The notes under the pieces: generated by a model
What the model was told of the DNA's origin: nothing
What the model saw: only the letters and a program-made list of their open reading frames with translations
The model's database searches: none
Program-made: the position numbers and the translations under genes
Assembly (NCBI GenBank): GCA_025201375.1
Contig: JAIWZP010000010.1
Location: 434,001 to 498,000, forward strand
From: Gongronella butleri
Lineage: Eukaryota > Mucoromycota > Mucoromycetes > Mucorales > Cunninghamellaceae
Length of the DNA: 64,000 bases
Direction: 5' to 3'
Shown here: one piece after another, positions 55,504 to 64,000 of the stretch
Layout of the letters: the number at the start of each line of letters is the position of its first letter
Numbering within the stretch: position 1 is the stretch's first letter

Positions 55504-57933
55504 CTACGCACCTCCTCGTGTGAAGACATCAGGCACAGGATTGTCATTGAGGATGGCGTCTCCAATGATGACCATGTTTCTGCAGGCCATATTATCACGA
55601 TTGAACGTACGGCCGCAATCATTATTAGAGCATCTAAATAATCCATGCCACCCCGTTAAAAATCTATCATTCACTTTTTTGTTTTTGTCTTACACAAGCT
55701 TTCCCCAGACCTTGACTGTCGAGTTTTGCCACGGACGTGGATTTTCAATACGCTGCGGGTCCATGCGCGCTGTATTTGTCAGGCAAACAGGGCAAACCTT
55801 TGAGGTGCGGTATTCATCAATTAAATAAACCTCAAACCCAAGCTTCTTCAGGGTGCGCCGCAAACCGAGGCCGCGAATCGGTTCTTGAAACCGCATGTGC
55901 GGCGCACTCCAGTTGCCCATGATGAGTACCGTGTTGTCATGGAATGCCGTACGGATGGCATTCGCAAGGTCTTGATCGTCCTGTTGCCGCGCGATATACT
56001 GATTGAATCGCAACTTGCGGTAAAGAGGCTGTGGCTGGCCTGTCTCACCGTTACCCAAAGTCGTGGCATTTGCGTACCAGTCGTGGAGAATCTCCCATTC
56101 CACTGCTTGCTGGCCCAGGAAATCTACATAGGCGGCCAGATTTTGAGTCTTGCTGTTGACGGTGCTCATTCGTTGCTGCGATTGAGAAACCTCGTCTGGA
56201 ATATTTTGCCGCAACGTGCGATAATGTCGACGATGAAGTGCTTTGCGTCGGCTGCTGCTAGTGTAACGGTACGTTTGCTGGTTTTGAGGTGTGCTTGTGC
56301 TTGACATGCAATACATTAGATCGCGACGCCCACAGTCAACGTACACGAGGCTGCTCTGGGCGTCTTGGTGAATGGCCAAAAGACGTTGGCGGTCCACTTG
56401 CTCCAGCTCGTGAATGTATGTTGTCTCCCGAACCGATGGTACAAACGTGCGCCTGGGCCCCCCTGCATTGGTAGCCCGAGTTGTTTTTAGGATGCTGACA
56501 GACACACCATCTGTGTAAATTGTGCCGTTGAAGGAAAAAGGCCGCCAGTGTCCGTCGTGTGGCCATGCCGGAGGTTGCTGCTCATCTCCTTGGATTTGAC
56601 CCTGCGACCACCAAACGTCATTGGCAAAATTGACCACCAGGCTCCAGATATCAAATTTGTAGTCCTGATTGTTCTGGCGACCAGCTGGTCGACGGCTCGC
56701 AGTTCTTTCAAAAGGTAATCTCTGCACGCTTTCACGGAAAATCATCGTGTCAATTTGAACTGCTGATGGCACCCACGACTTGCGAGTCTGATACCAATTG
56801 TACGACCGGTAAGACTGGAAGGTTGTTTGTTCACCAGGTTGCTGTTGATGTGCCGGAGGGGCCTCATTGGCAGCAGCATAACGACTCAATAAGTAAAACG
56901 CGTTGATGTAGCGCTTTGGGCTGTACTTGACGTCGACAAAGTAGCTGTCCGCGCGAATAAATTCATTTGGTTGCAATTGAATTTGCCCGAAACAAAGCCG
57001 CAATCCATTGACGAGTTCCTGGGCTTGTTGCAACATGGGACCACGAAGATGCGCTGGAACAGCGGCGACAACGTTCTCGATTAGCTGCGGCACACCATCG
57101 GCATTGACGGCACCAATTTGCGCCTTCAGCTGGCGAACATTTGTCGCGTAAGCGCCCTCATTGAACTCGGTGTTTTCTTCGTCTTCGTCGTCCTCGACAC
57201 CGGGGTTCTCGGCTCTTCGCTGTCGTCTGGCCCATTCGCGCACATTGCTCCGCTTGAATACAAAGTCCAGCGTGTACAGAACTCGACTCTCGAAATTCTG
57301 CTGCACATTGTTCAGGTAGGCGGCGTTGACCTGATTGTTGGCGTAAAGCGACGGCTGCTGCACGGGGCCAAAAAATATCGAACGCTGGAACTGCGAATGG
57401 CGAATGTACTCTTCCATGAGTGTTTGGAAGCCGGGAACAAGGATGTATTGTTCGCCCGGAATGGTGCCATCCGCAAGATAGGTAAACACACTCCGACTGA
57501 AGGATTCGTCATTGACCAGTCTGGACATGTCAGGATGGGCTTGTTGCTGGCCATTGAGCAAAGCGTTGCCGTAGATGTCGAAGAGTGCCAGATAAATGTA
57601 TTTTAGGGCTTGCAATTGATGTTTGATCAGATAATTGACACGGATGACATAGTCCTCGAGATTGTTGCCAATGTTGCCAATATTCAATCCAACTGACGAA
57701 ATGGACGTTTTCACGGTAGTGTATCTGGTTTGGGGACCACCTCCAGGTACGTCCAGCTCCGTGGGACGAATGACATGGTGCTGTAGCGGGATTTCATCCA
57801 TTCGAACAAGACAATGCGTAGTAAAACGAGTAGAAAAAGAAAGAAAAAACAATCGACCGTAACAACTATCACGGCCTTTGAAGAGGACAATCAAGCGCTG
57901 CAGATCCTTCATGCTCTGATTTGATTGTTCCAT
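55504..57933 (-). CDS. Fanzor, eukaryotic TnpB-like RNA-guided nuclease (2 exons)
   Basis: Exon 1 57933-55694, exon 2 55663-55504, 799 aa. The C-terminal third carries a RuvC-like nuclease of the Fanzor type. RuvC-I is YVDCGRRDLMYC with D533. RuvC-II is at VLIMGNWSAPHMRF, where the canonical Glu is replaced. The IDEYRTSKVCPVC motif places a Glu (E707) at the alternative position described for Fanzors, and the first CxxC of the zinc ribbon follows (C714, C717). After a 30-nt intron the protein continues GWHGLFRCSNNDCGRTFNRD, giving the second Cys pair (C758, C763) and RuvC-III D770. Without the intron the frame stops before both. The long N-terminal part should hold the RNA/DNA-binding wedge and REC-like regions. 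Known Fanzors use a non-coding guide RNA from the adjacent 3' region, here toward lower coordinates. Confidence 0.9.
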
Positions 57934-58054
57934 TGAAATTGATTTTCATTGTTCAACAACTGCCAGGGTTTTCAATCATCAGATTATATAATATTTTCCA
58001 TCCCGCAGAACACTTTATTAGATGAATGTTACAACATCACATATTTCTGTTGTG

Positions 58055-58196
58055 CTCGTCAATAATAGCTGTGATTTTCTGTGTGACGACTACCCTGAGT
58101 TCAATTGCAATAGCCTCTACTACTAAACTTTACCCAAAATGGGTCCAAGATGACGCCAATTCGTGGGGGGGTTTTGCCATTCTTGCAAGCACGTTT
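58055..58196. repeat. Dispersed repeat R3, right copy
   Basis: Direct match to 37950-38095, as described there. It begins about 120 nt upstream of the Fanzor start codon and joins repeat R2 at 58208. Confidence 0.65.
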
Positions 58197-58207
58197 TTAC
58201 TTGGGCA

Positions 58208-58400
58208 CATATCCTTTGATTTCCATACAAAAAGCTTCATTTAGCTGTAGAACAAAAATTAAAGGAAGCGACCCTCTTGCGCATCGGACCAAAAAAAAAA
58301 ATTGGCATGTCCGGTCTTTTTTTTTTTTTTTTTTTGGTGGTGGGCTGCCATTCATTTGACTCCTCGCTTCCAAACACTCTTCCTTCGAGGCAAAAAAAAA
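58208..58400. repeat. Repeat R2, right copy
   Basis: Inverted counterpart of 38870-39096. Similarity begins sharply at 58208 and fades past the 'cttcgaggcaaaaaaa' block near 58383. Together with the left copy it brackets the 39.1-58.2 kb interval in terminal-inverted-repeat orientation. Confidence 0.75.
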
Positions 58401-59219
58401 AAAAGAGAGAGGAGGAATTGAGTGTGCATGCCATGACACACATCCCTCTTTCGCGTGAAGGCATCCTTTTTTTTTCTTTTGTAGCTTTTTTTTCGTCGCC
58501 CAGCCAGTAACGAACCAGCGACCTTCTCAACCCTTGTTTGCATCCGAATGCGGCACTCTTTGACGCATGATATTGACCAAAAAAAAATGAGGAGAGAAGG
58601 ATTGCTACTGTATTTTGTGTGAAGGCAAAAGGGAAAAAGACATTGTGTTGTGGCAATATTTTTTGTTGGTCTCGCTGCATCGCGTGTCCAGCAGCGATCT
58701 GGAGTGGGAAATTGTGTTGCGGCGACAAAAAAAAAAAAAAAAGGAGAGAGAGATTGCTAGAGTTTTTTTTTTGGCACATTTTGATGCATTGACAAGGAAA
58801 AAGGAGATTGGGATTATATTGTATGCCAGCTGCACTCACTTTTTGGCGCCGTGGACAGCCACGGCGAGGCGTTTCGCCCTCGGCATGCATTTGTAACTAT
58901 TTGCACCAATGTGCCAGGAGAAACACTCCAGATGGTCCATTTAACAAAAAGGCAACTAAAATTGATCAGCCAGTCCCGATGACGACCCAAAATACAGTGA
59001 AGCGTGAAATGGTGGGCTAGAAACCTTGAGGGGCACCTGAATTGCAAGGTGCCAAAAGGCATTGGGGCGCGCCACACGCAAGTCAAATTTTAATCGTGGC
59101 GAGCGCCCAAAACCAAAATTGAAAAAATGGGTCCTCTGATTTCCACCAAACTTCCACACAAGAGACAACGCAGGGAAAAACCACAGAAAACATCAAAAAA
59201 GAGTGGGGTCGACCTGGTG
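58401..59219. other. Intergenic, A/T homopolymers, nothing recognised
   Basis: Purine-rich DNA with several A runs of 9-18 nt and two near-repeats of 'ggagagag.gattgcta' (58590, 58743). No gene was recognised. Confidence 0.4.
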
Positions 59220-59530
59220 GTTGACGAGCAATTCGTGATTTTAGATTAAACTTCAAGCGCGAATTGCATGGGAAAAACGCGTCCATAGAGCCGCACCGAC
59301 GCGTCCATAGCAAGAACGACGCCAGGTGCATGGAATTGCTCAGGACCAGGCGCGTGCAACTCGACGTCTGACGCGGTTATTCACGCATGCAAGTTGCCCC
59401 GCAAACACAATGGGCGCGTCAAATCTGCCTGCAGCTCAATTTTTGCAGTGATCATCGATAGCCACATACGCAGCGGATCGTGTTCTTTCTGGTGGTCCGT
59501 ATTTCAAGACTCTGCGACCAATTTCCATCG
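59220..59530. repeat. Dispersed repeat R4, right copy
   Basis: Direct-orientation match to 46158-46500, with the 'ctttctggtggtccgtatttca' block at 59488 corresponding to 46439. Confidence 0.6.
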
Positions 59531-59739
59531 ACTTTGCCTTGACGTGAAAAAAAGAGGCAAATTGCATTTTACGCGGCAACCAGCCGATGCACCCTCTTTT
59601 TTTATTACATCCGTGTCGGTTACTGGGGTGACGGAACCATGTGGTTGAATGGCGTGGCGATCTGAGGACTAACCTTTTGCTGTTTTCAACTCCTCGACTG
59701 CACCCCTTGGAAATTCCGCAATTTTCGAACATGGCGATT

Positions 59740-60385
59740 GCTCAAGCAAGCGCGCAGCAAGTCATCCCATTTGACGCTTTGCCCCCCTGTTTGCTATAAA
59801 ATCTGGAATAAAACTTACAGGTCGGCTAGACCGTTGTCGAGCAAATCGTCATTAACGAAAATATCGAAAAAAGCTGTTTTCTCCATTGGTTTTGATCGGA
59901 TCACGCTGAAGCTGGACTCATCGGAGAGAGATTCAAGTGTTGCTTTCGACACGCTAAAAGCTCTGGGGGTCGTCTTTTCCGTTGTCGAGAAAAATGAGTT
60001 AGAAAGTTGTTCAAATCTTTTGAATGGATTTTGCAAGCATGAAAATGTCGTTTATTGGGTAAGTAAACAATCAGGAAATGACACCCGAGTGTGCCTCTTT
60101 CAAGTCGTACCAGTTTCACCACGATCCACATAATATTTCGAGATCCACTGCTGAAATTGCAAAAATAAAGAAATTTTGGATTCATCTGCGTAATGATCCA
60201 GTCGATCTCCGGGGTTTAATTCGTCATGAGAAGAGGAAATCAAGAAAATACGTGCATCAAGTGGCCATGCACCTTTCAGAGCCAGAAGTGGTCCCACATC
60301 TTGCCAGGCCAAGCAAGGACCTCTGGATCTTGTTTTCGGCAAATCAACAAGTAAAACGCTCGGATATACCTTTACGTGTTTTCTG
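59740..60385. repeat. Dispersed repeat family R1, partial copy d
   Basis: Collinear with 14205-14850 of copy a, from 'catcccatttgacgctttgcccccctgtttg' (59764) through 'gctgttttctccattggttttgatcggatca' (59872) to 'aaattttggattcatctgcgtaatga' (60170). It joins the truncated transposase pseudogene at about 60345. Confidence 0.7.
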
Positions 60386-61228
60386 ATATGACCGGCATAT
60401 CAGCATAGCGACGTGATACTGATTGGGAAAAAAAGTTAAAAAAAAAACACCTGCCGGAGGCAATCGACGCGTGGTTTCAATATCCAGTCCAAGCGCGAAG
60501 ACGCAATTTGTCATGTAATCCATGCTAGTCGCCTGCCAGTGTGTCACCCAGGCAAAGCGTTTCTCAAGCTTGTCGTCGCTATTGCGCGCCTCAGGGTGGC
60601 GCGCAACGCGCTTGAACGTCAGATCTAATTTGTCGCGTATAAATTTCCTGACGGCGTGGGGCTTGATCTCCAGGCTCTTGAATTGCTGTTTCAATTTACC
60701 GACTGCCTCGTCCAACGACGTTGTCGACTCGTCATCGAATATTTCTTTGAGGTAGGTGCCATGCTCATTGTTCAAAATAGACGGACGACCTTTTTTTTTT
60801 TCTTCAGCTTCATGGTCGCCGTCAAGGTCTTTTCTGAAAACTGCTACCCAGCACTTGGCCGTGCGCGGCTGGATACCAAATCGTTAAGCAGCTTGCGCGA
60901 TGGACGTCTCTGGACGCTCTTGTACAAAATCGACAAGGATATAGTGCATGTCATCTGAGTACCGAGGTCGGGTCCTTTTAGGTGGTTTTGATGCCATTGG
61001 TACTGTATTGACGACCGTGGTAGACTGCGATGGGTCGCGCCCCTGTTCGTCCACTTCATTACATTCTTGCTCCATCGCTTTCCGGGCTTGGTTGTAAGCG
61101 TCAAAGGCTGTCAATTGCACGATTTCCGAGCGCTCGCGGTCATCAATGACGATGTCCATGACATCATTCCCTTGATCGTCAGGAATCCCACCTTGGCTAT
61201 CTTCAATCAAAAATTTTAAAGGATACAT
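60345..61228 (-). pseudogene. Truncated DDE-type transposase (N-terminal half)
   Basis: From ATG 61228 an acidic N-terminus leads to TRPRYSDDMHYILVDFVQER and RFGIQPRTAKCWVAVF, a helix-turn-helix DNA-binding region. This is followed by a GRPS hinge and the block DKLDLTFKRVARHPEARNSD and KRFAWVTHWQATSMDYMTNC-VF. In Tc1/mariner-like elements abundant in zygomycete fungi, the last block directly precedes the first catalytic Asp (VFIDEAGF type). Here it runs into unrelated sequence instead. A TAA at 60884-60886 interrupts the otherwise open frame between PETSIAQAA and RFGIQ. One nonsense codon plus loss of the catalytic domain make it non-functional. Confidence 0.7.
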
Positions 61229-61589
61229 TGTGCAAAAGTAAAAAAAAAAAAAAAAAAAAAAGTAAAAAAAACGAAACAGCACACTAGCTCACGGGCGGGC
61301 CTACGGCCCTTTGATGCCCGTTCGCTAAAGGTGCTTAGTACGCAGGGCCTGTACCTCGTTTAAAGGCGAAAGAGGTCTTTAAAGAATGTCGAAAGTAAAG
61401 AGGTCTTTTAAAGAAAAAGGAGTGTTGGACCCGTTAAAGCGGTGATTGGACTTGTGTAGCGTGGATTGTGTAACATTTGTTGTGTAACGCTGGACATTGT
61501 GCATGTTTGCTGGCAATGCGCGTACAATGCGCGTGAACAACGCGTCCAAAGTCTGTTAGACGCGTGTCTGCGAAGTGGTGAAAGCCATT

Positions 61590-62090
61590 GCCCCCCCCCC
61601 CGGCCCCCAGCCCCCCCCCACCTACACCCACACACACACCATGCCCACCCAGCCCCACACACCCACACACCCACACATCACACCCACGCGTCACCGATGT
61701 CGCATCTTTTTTTTTTTTTTTTACACATTGCCTCCCCCAGCCCCCCCACACCATGCCCACGCAGCCACACACACCCACACACCACACCCACCCAGCCCCA
61801 CACCCACTGGTCACCGATGTCGCGTCTTTTTTTTTTTACACATTGGCCCCCCAGCCCCCCCACACCCACACCATGCCCACCCAGCCCCCCACACCCACGC
61901 ACGCACGCACCACACACACGCACGCACCACACCCACCCGTCACTGACGTCACGTCTTTTTTTTTTTTACACATTGGCCCCACATTGGCCCCCCCAGCCCC
62001 CCACACACACACCCACACACCCACACACCGACCACCCCACCACCCACCACACCCATACACCCTGCCCACCCACACCCGCACATCCACAGT
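61590..62090. repeat. C-rich minisatellite, units about 122-128 bp
   Basis: Nearly all C, A and T on the + strand, dominated by 'cacacccacccagcccc'-type motifs. Three unit boundaries are marked by 'gtcaccgatgtcgc.tcttttttttt' followed by 'acacattgcc' (61689, 61811, 61939). The minus strand is correspondingly G/T-rich with many GGG runs. An open frame spans it on the + strand but is pure low complexity and was not accepted as a gene. Confidence 0.85.
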
Positions 62091-62099
62091 GTGGAAAAA

Positions 62100-62960
62100 A
62101 TACACGTGTGTCACGCCATTTTTGTCGTGGTTCGGGCAAGGTGACACGAACTCTCGGGATATCAAGAGCCGGTGACACGAACAGGATGTGAGTCGCCCAA
62201 TGGGGCCGCGATTTTTCTTTGCACCAATCAGAAAATCCAGTTTTCAAAAGTTTCGACAGCGGATAGCTCTGCAAAATCAAAGACACGCGGAAAAGATGTG
62301 GCGGACAAAGTTGCTCAGAATTGGATTCTCTACACATGTCCTTAATCAATGACGCGCTCAAATTCAAAAGCGCACGCGGAAAACACGCAATAAAGAATGA
62401 GCCAATCAAAATGCCGGAAAAGGCACTTTTCGAGCGCGTTTTTCTCGAACTTTTTGCGGGGCAAGGTGCAAGGTGCATTAAGCAAAGTAACTGCAATTTT
62501 TTTTCTCTACAAATCCGCCCAGTAAACCATATTTTTAAAATCAAAAGCGCGGACGGATGAGAGTGAACGTTATTTTGGCTGTAAAAACACAAACTTCAAT
62601 CCCATTTTTCTCCCAAACGCGACTATAAGATACGGGGTAACGGACACCACTATTGAATTCTCCTGGAAAATGCGCATCGGAAAGTGGGCCTAACTCGAAA
62701 AATTCAAAGCGACAACATTAATAAGTATGTCTAAAGTATGTCTACTACTATCTACTATATGTCTACAAGTACACAACAACAATCAAAAGAAAAATAAATA
62801 CGCCCAATTTTGAAAAAAGCGACATCCAATTTGGGAAAGAGCGACAAAAATTTGTCAAACCTCTGTAACGGATTTGTCCAACAAGTCAGCGCGAAACATC
62901 TATTTTTCAACGCGCAAATTAAAATTTTTTGCATGCAAATCAGATTGAGCACGCGCAAAG
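62100..62960. other. Non-genic, nothing recognised
   Basis: AT-rich sequence with several 'aaagcgcacgcggaaaa'-like phrases (62285, 62360, 62430, 62545) that suggest very degenerate repetition. No gene. Confidence 0.4.
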
Positions 62961-62974
62961 TGGAATTGAGGTGC

Positions 62975-63070
62975 GCGCGGATTGCTGGTGTGGGACGCGC
63001 GGATTGCTGATTAGGAACGCGTGGATTGGAGTGAAGGCCGCGCAGGTTGGGGTGTGGGGCGCGCAGGTTT
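62975..63070. repeat. 22-bp minisatellite, about five units
   Basis: Units of the type 'cgcgcggattgctgattagga' repeated with variation up to 'cgcgcaggttt'. The same unit occurs in inverted orientation at the right end of the window (63925-64000). Confidence 0.8.
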
Positions 63071-63410
63071 AATTTGGAATCTTTGACGCGCTTGGTCATC
63101 GAGAAGCGACGCGTTTCTTTAAATTTGCATACATTTGGCACTATCTCAGCAAAAAATATTGCCCTTGCGTTTCCTCGACACATCTCGCGTCTCTCACTAT
63201 TGTTCTTTTGTGGCTTAAATTTAGAATCTCTGACGCGCTTGGTCATCGAGAAACGACGCGCTTCACTAAATTGCAAACACTTTTGCATTTGCTCTGGGAA
63301 AATGCATTACCCTCGCATTTCCCCCGGCACATGTCGCAGCTATCGCAATTGTTCTTGTGTAGTTTTAATTTAGAGTCTCTGACGCACTTTGTCTCTACTT
63401 TGAGTAATAT
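63068..63410. repeat. Tandem repeat, about 148-bp unit, two full and one partial copy
   Basis: Units start at about 63068, 63216 and 63364 with 'ttaatttagaatctctgacgcgcttggtcatcgagaa.cgacgcg'. They continue through 'cctcgcattt.c.cg.cacat.tcgc' to 'attgttcttgtg'. A related 'gatcgtttttga' motif array follows to about 63660. Confidence 0.8.
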
Positions 63411-63924
63411 ATTTGATTGTTTTTGATTGTTTTTGATCGTTTTTGACCATTCGGAGAAGTTTGTGCAATCGACTTAGCTCACGAAAACAAATTGCGTCGC
63501 ATGCTCTTGTGAAACTTGAAATACAGAAGAGAGCCACACGCACGGTTTTTGATCACTTTTGATCGTAAATGATTACTTTTGATCATAAATGATCATTTTT
63601 GATCGTTCCGAGAACCTTGTGCGTTCGACATGTCGCTCATTGGATAATAAACTTGTCGCATGTGCACAATTGCGACATGCCGCACACTGCCAAAAAAAAA
63701 CAAGCCTCACATGTGCTGTTGACGTGTCGCTTGCTGGAAAAAAGGTTGTCGCACTGTCGCTTTCGAAAAAAAAACTGTCGTATGCCAAGTCGTCTTCTTT
63801 TTTTTTAGTGTTAAAATCGACAAAATCTTTGTTGCATGGTGTTTGGCATCTATTTTTGCTTCTTTTGCACGCCACAATGCCGAAGTCACTCTTCTCTGAT
63901 AAATCTGCAACATAGTCTCACCAC

Positions 63925-64000
63925 CAATCTGCGAGGCCCTCATCCCAATCTACGCGCCCCACACTCCAATCCGCGCGTCCCTAATCAGCAATCCGCGCGC
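63925..64000. repeat. 22-bp minisatellite, inverted copy, cut by the window end
   Basis: The reverse complement reads 'gcgcgcggattgctgatta' then 'gggacgcgcggattggagtg' and 'tggggcgcgtagattggg', matching the array at 62975-63070. The two arrays therefore form an inverted pair about 0.9 kb apart, and the right one continues beyond the window. Confidence 0.8.

Noticed and set aside
55690..55700. Acceptor 30 nt further downstream giving a ~60-nt Fanzor intron
   Set aside because: It would keep the frame and match usual intron length but would delete the conserved GWHGLF segment and is therefore less likely; kept only as an alternative.
55690..57933. Reading the Fanzor as a truncated pseudogene ending at the TAA at 55690
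   Set aside because: A GTAAG donor sits at the stop and splicing restores the second Cys pair and RuvC-III Asp in frame, so truncation is unlikely.
58495..58560. Minus-strand 'ggttcgttactggc' segment as a tRNA or SINE head
   Set aside because: Only a partial T-arm resemblance; no matching A box or stem found.
61466..62191. 241-codon + strand frame rich in Pro, His and Thr
   Set aside because: Entirely the product of the C-rich minisatellite; three frames are open at once and no non-repetitive domain exists.

Overview
This window is nuclear DNA of a fungus, most likely an early-diverging lineage of the Mucoromycota type (inference, not proven). The evidence is the gene set: VPS13, ERG5 of ergosterol synthesis, a septation-type Cdc7/SepH kinase, eIF3 subunit L and V-ATPase subunit C. 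Genes are densely split by short introns, mostly 55-110 nt, rich in poly(T) and ending in TAG or CAG, with several GC-AG introns. Non-genic DNA is full of long A/T homopolymers and decayed transposons. No tRNA, rRNA or CRISPR array was found.

Housekeeping part (about 1-36 kb). From left to right: VPS13 (36 exons, +); a decayed repeat block with a dead Tc1/mariner copy (13.2-17.3 kb); a calponin-homology plus protein kinase fusion (-); eIF3L (-), which shares a divergent intergenic region with V-ATPase subunit C (+); a small secreted GPI-type protein (+); a 43-residue ATPase-inhibitor-like protein (+); ERG5 (-); inorganic pyrophosphatase (+); and an Nbp2/Skb5-like SH3 protein (+). For VPS13, the kinase, eIF3L, VMA5, ERG5, IPP1, the SH3 gene and the Fanzor, the splice models were read base by base. 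Exon lengths sum to whole codons in each.

Accessory part (about 36.8-64 kb). This is repeat-rich and holds few recognisable host genes. It carries an unusual cluster of DNA- and chromatin-related genes. There are two HMG-box-like proteins, plus a third possible one and a broken HMG copy. There is a divergent H2A-type and a divergent H2B-type histone-fold protein, a cysteine-rich orphan, and an orphan gene with a broken paralogue. A long unrecognised multi-exon locus also lies here, as does a complete Fanzor (eukaryotic TnpB-like RNA-guided nuclease). The Fanzor's last catalytic residue lies in a second exon behind a 30-nt intron. Opposite-facing repeat copies lie at 38.9-39.1 and 58.2-58.4 kb and bracket most of the cluster. 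The right end of the window has a truncated DDE-type transposase pseudogene, a C/T-rich minisatellite, a ~148-bp tandem repeat and two inverted 22-bp minisatellites.

The most interesting hypothesis is that the 38-58 kb segment is, or derives from, a mobile or endogenised element. It would carry its own histone-fold and HMG proteins together with an RNA-guided nuclease. The individual gene calls are far better supported than this grouping.
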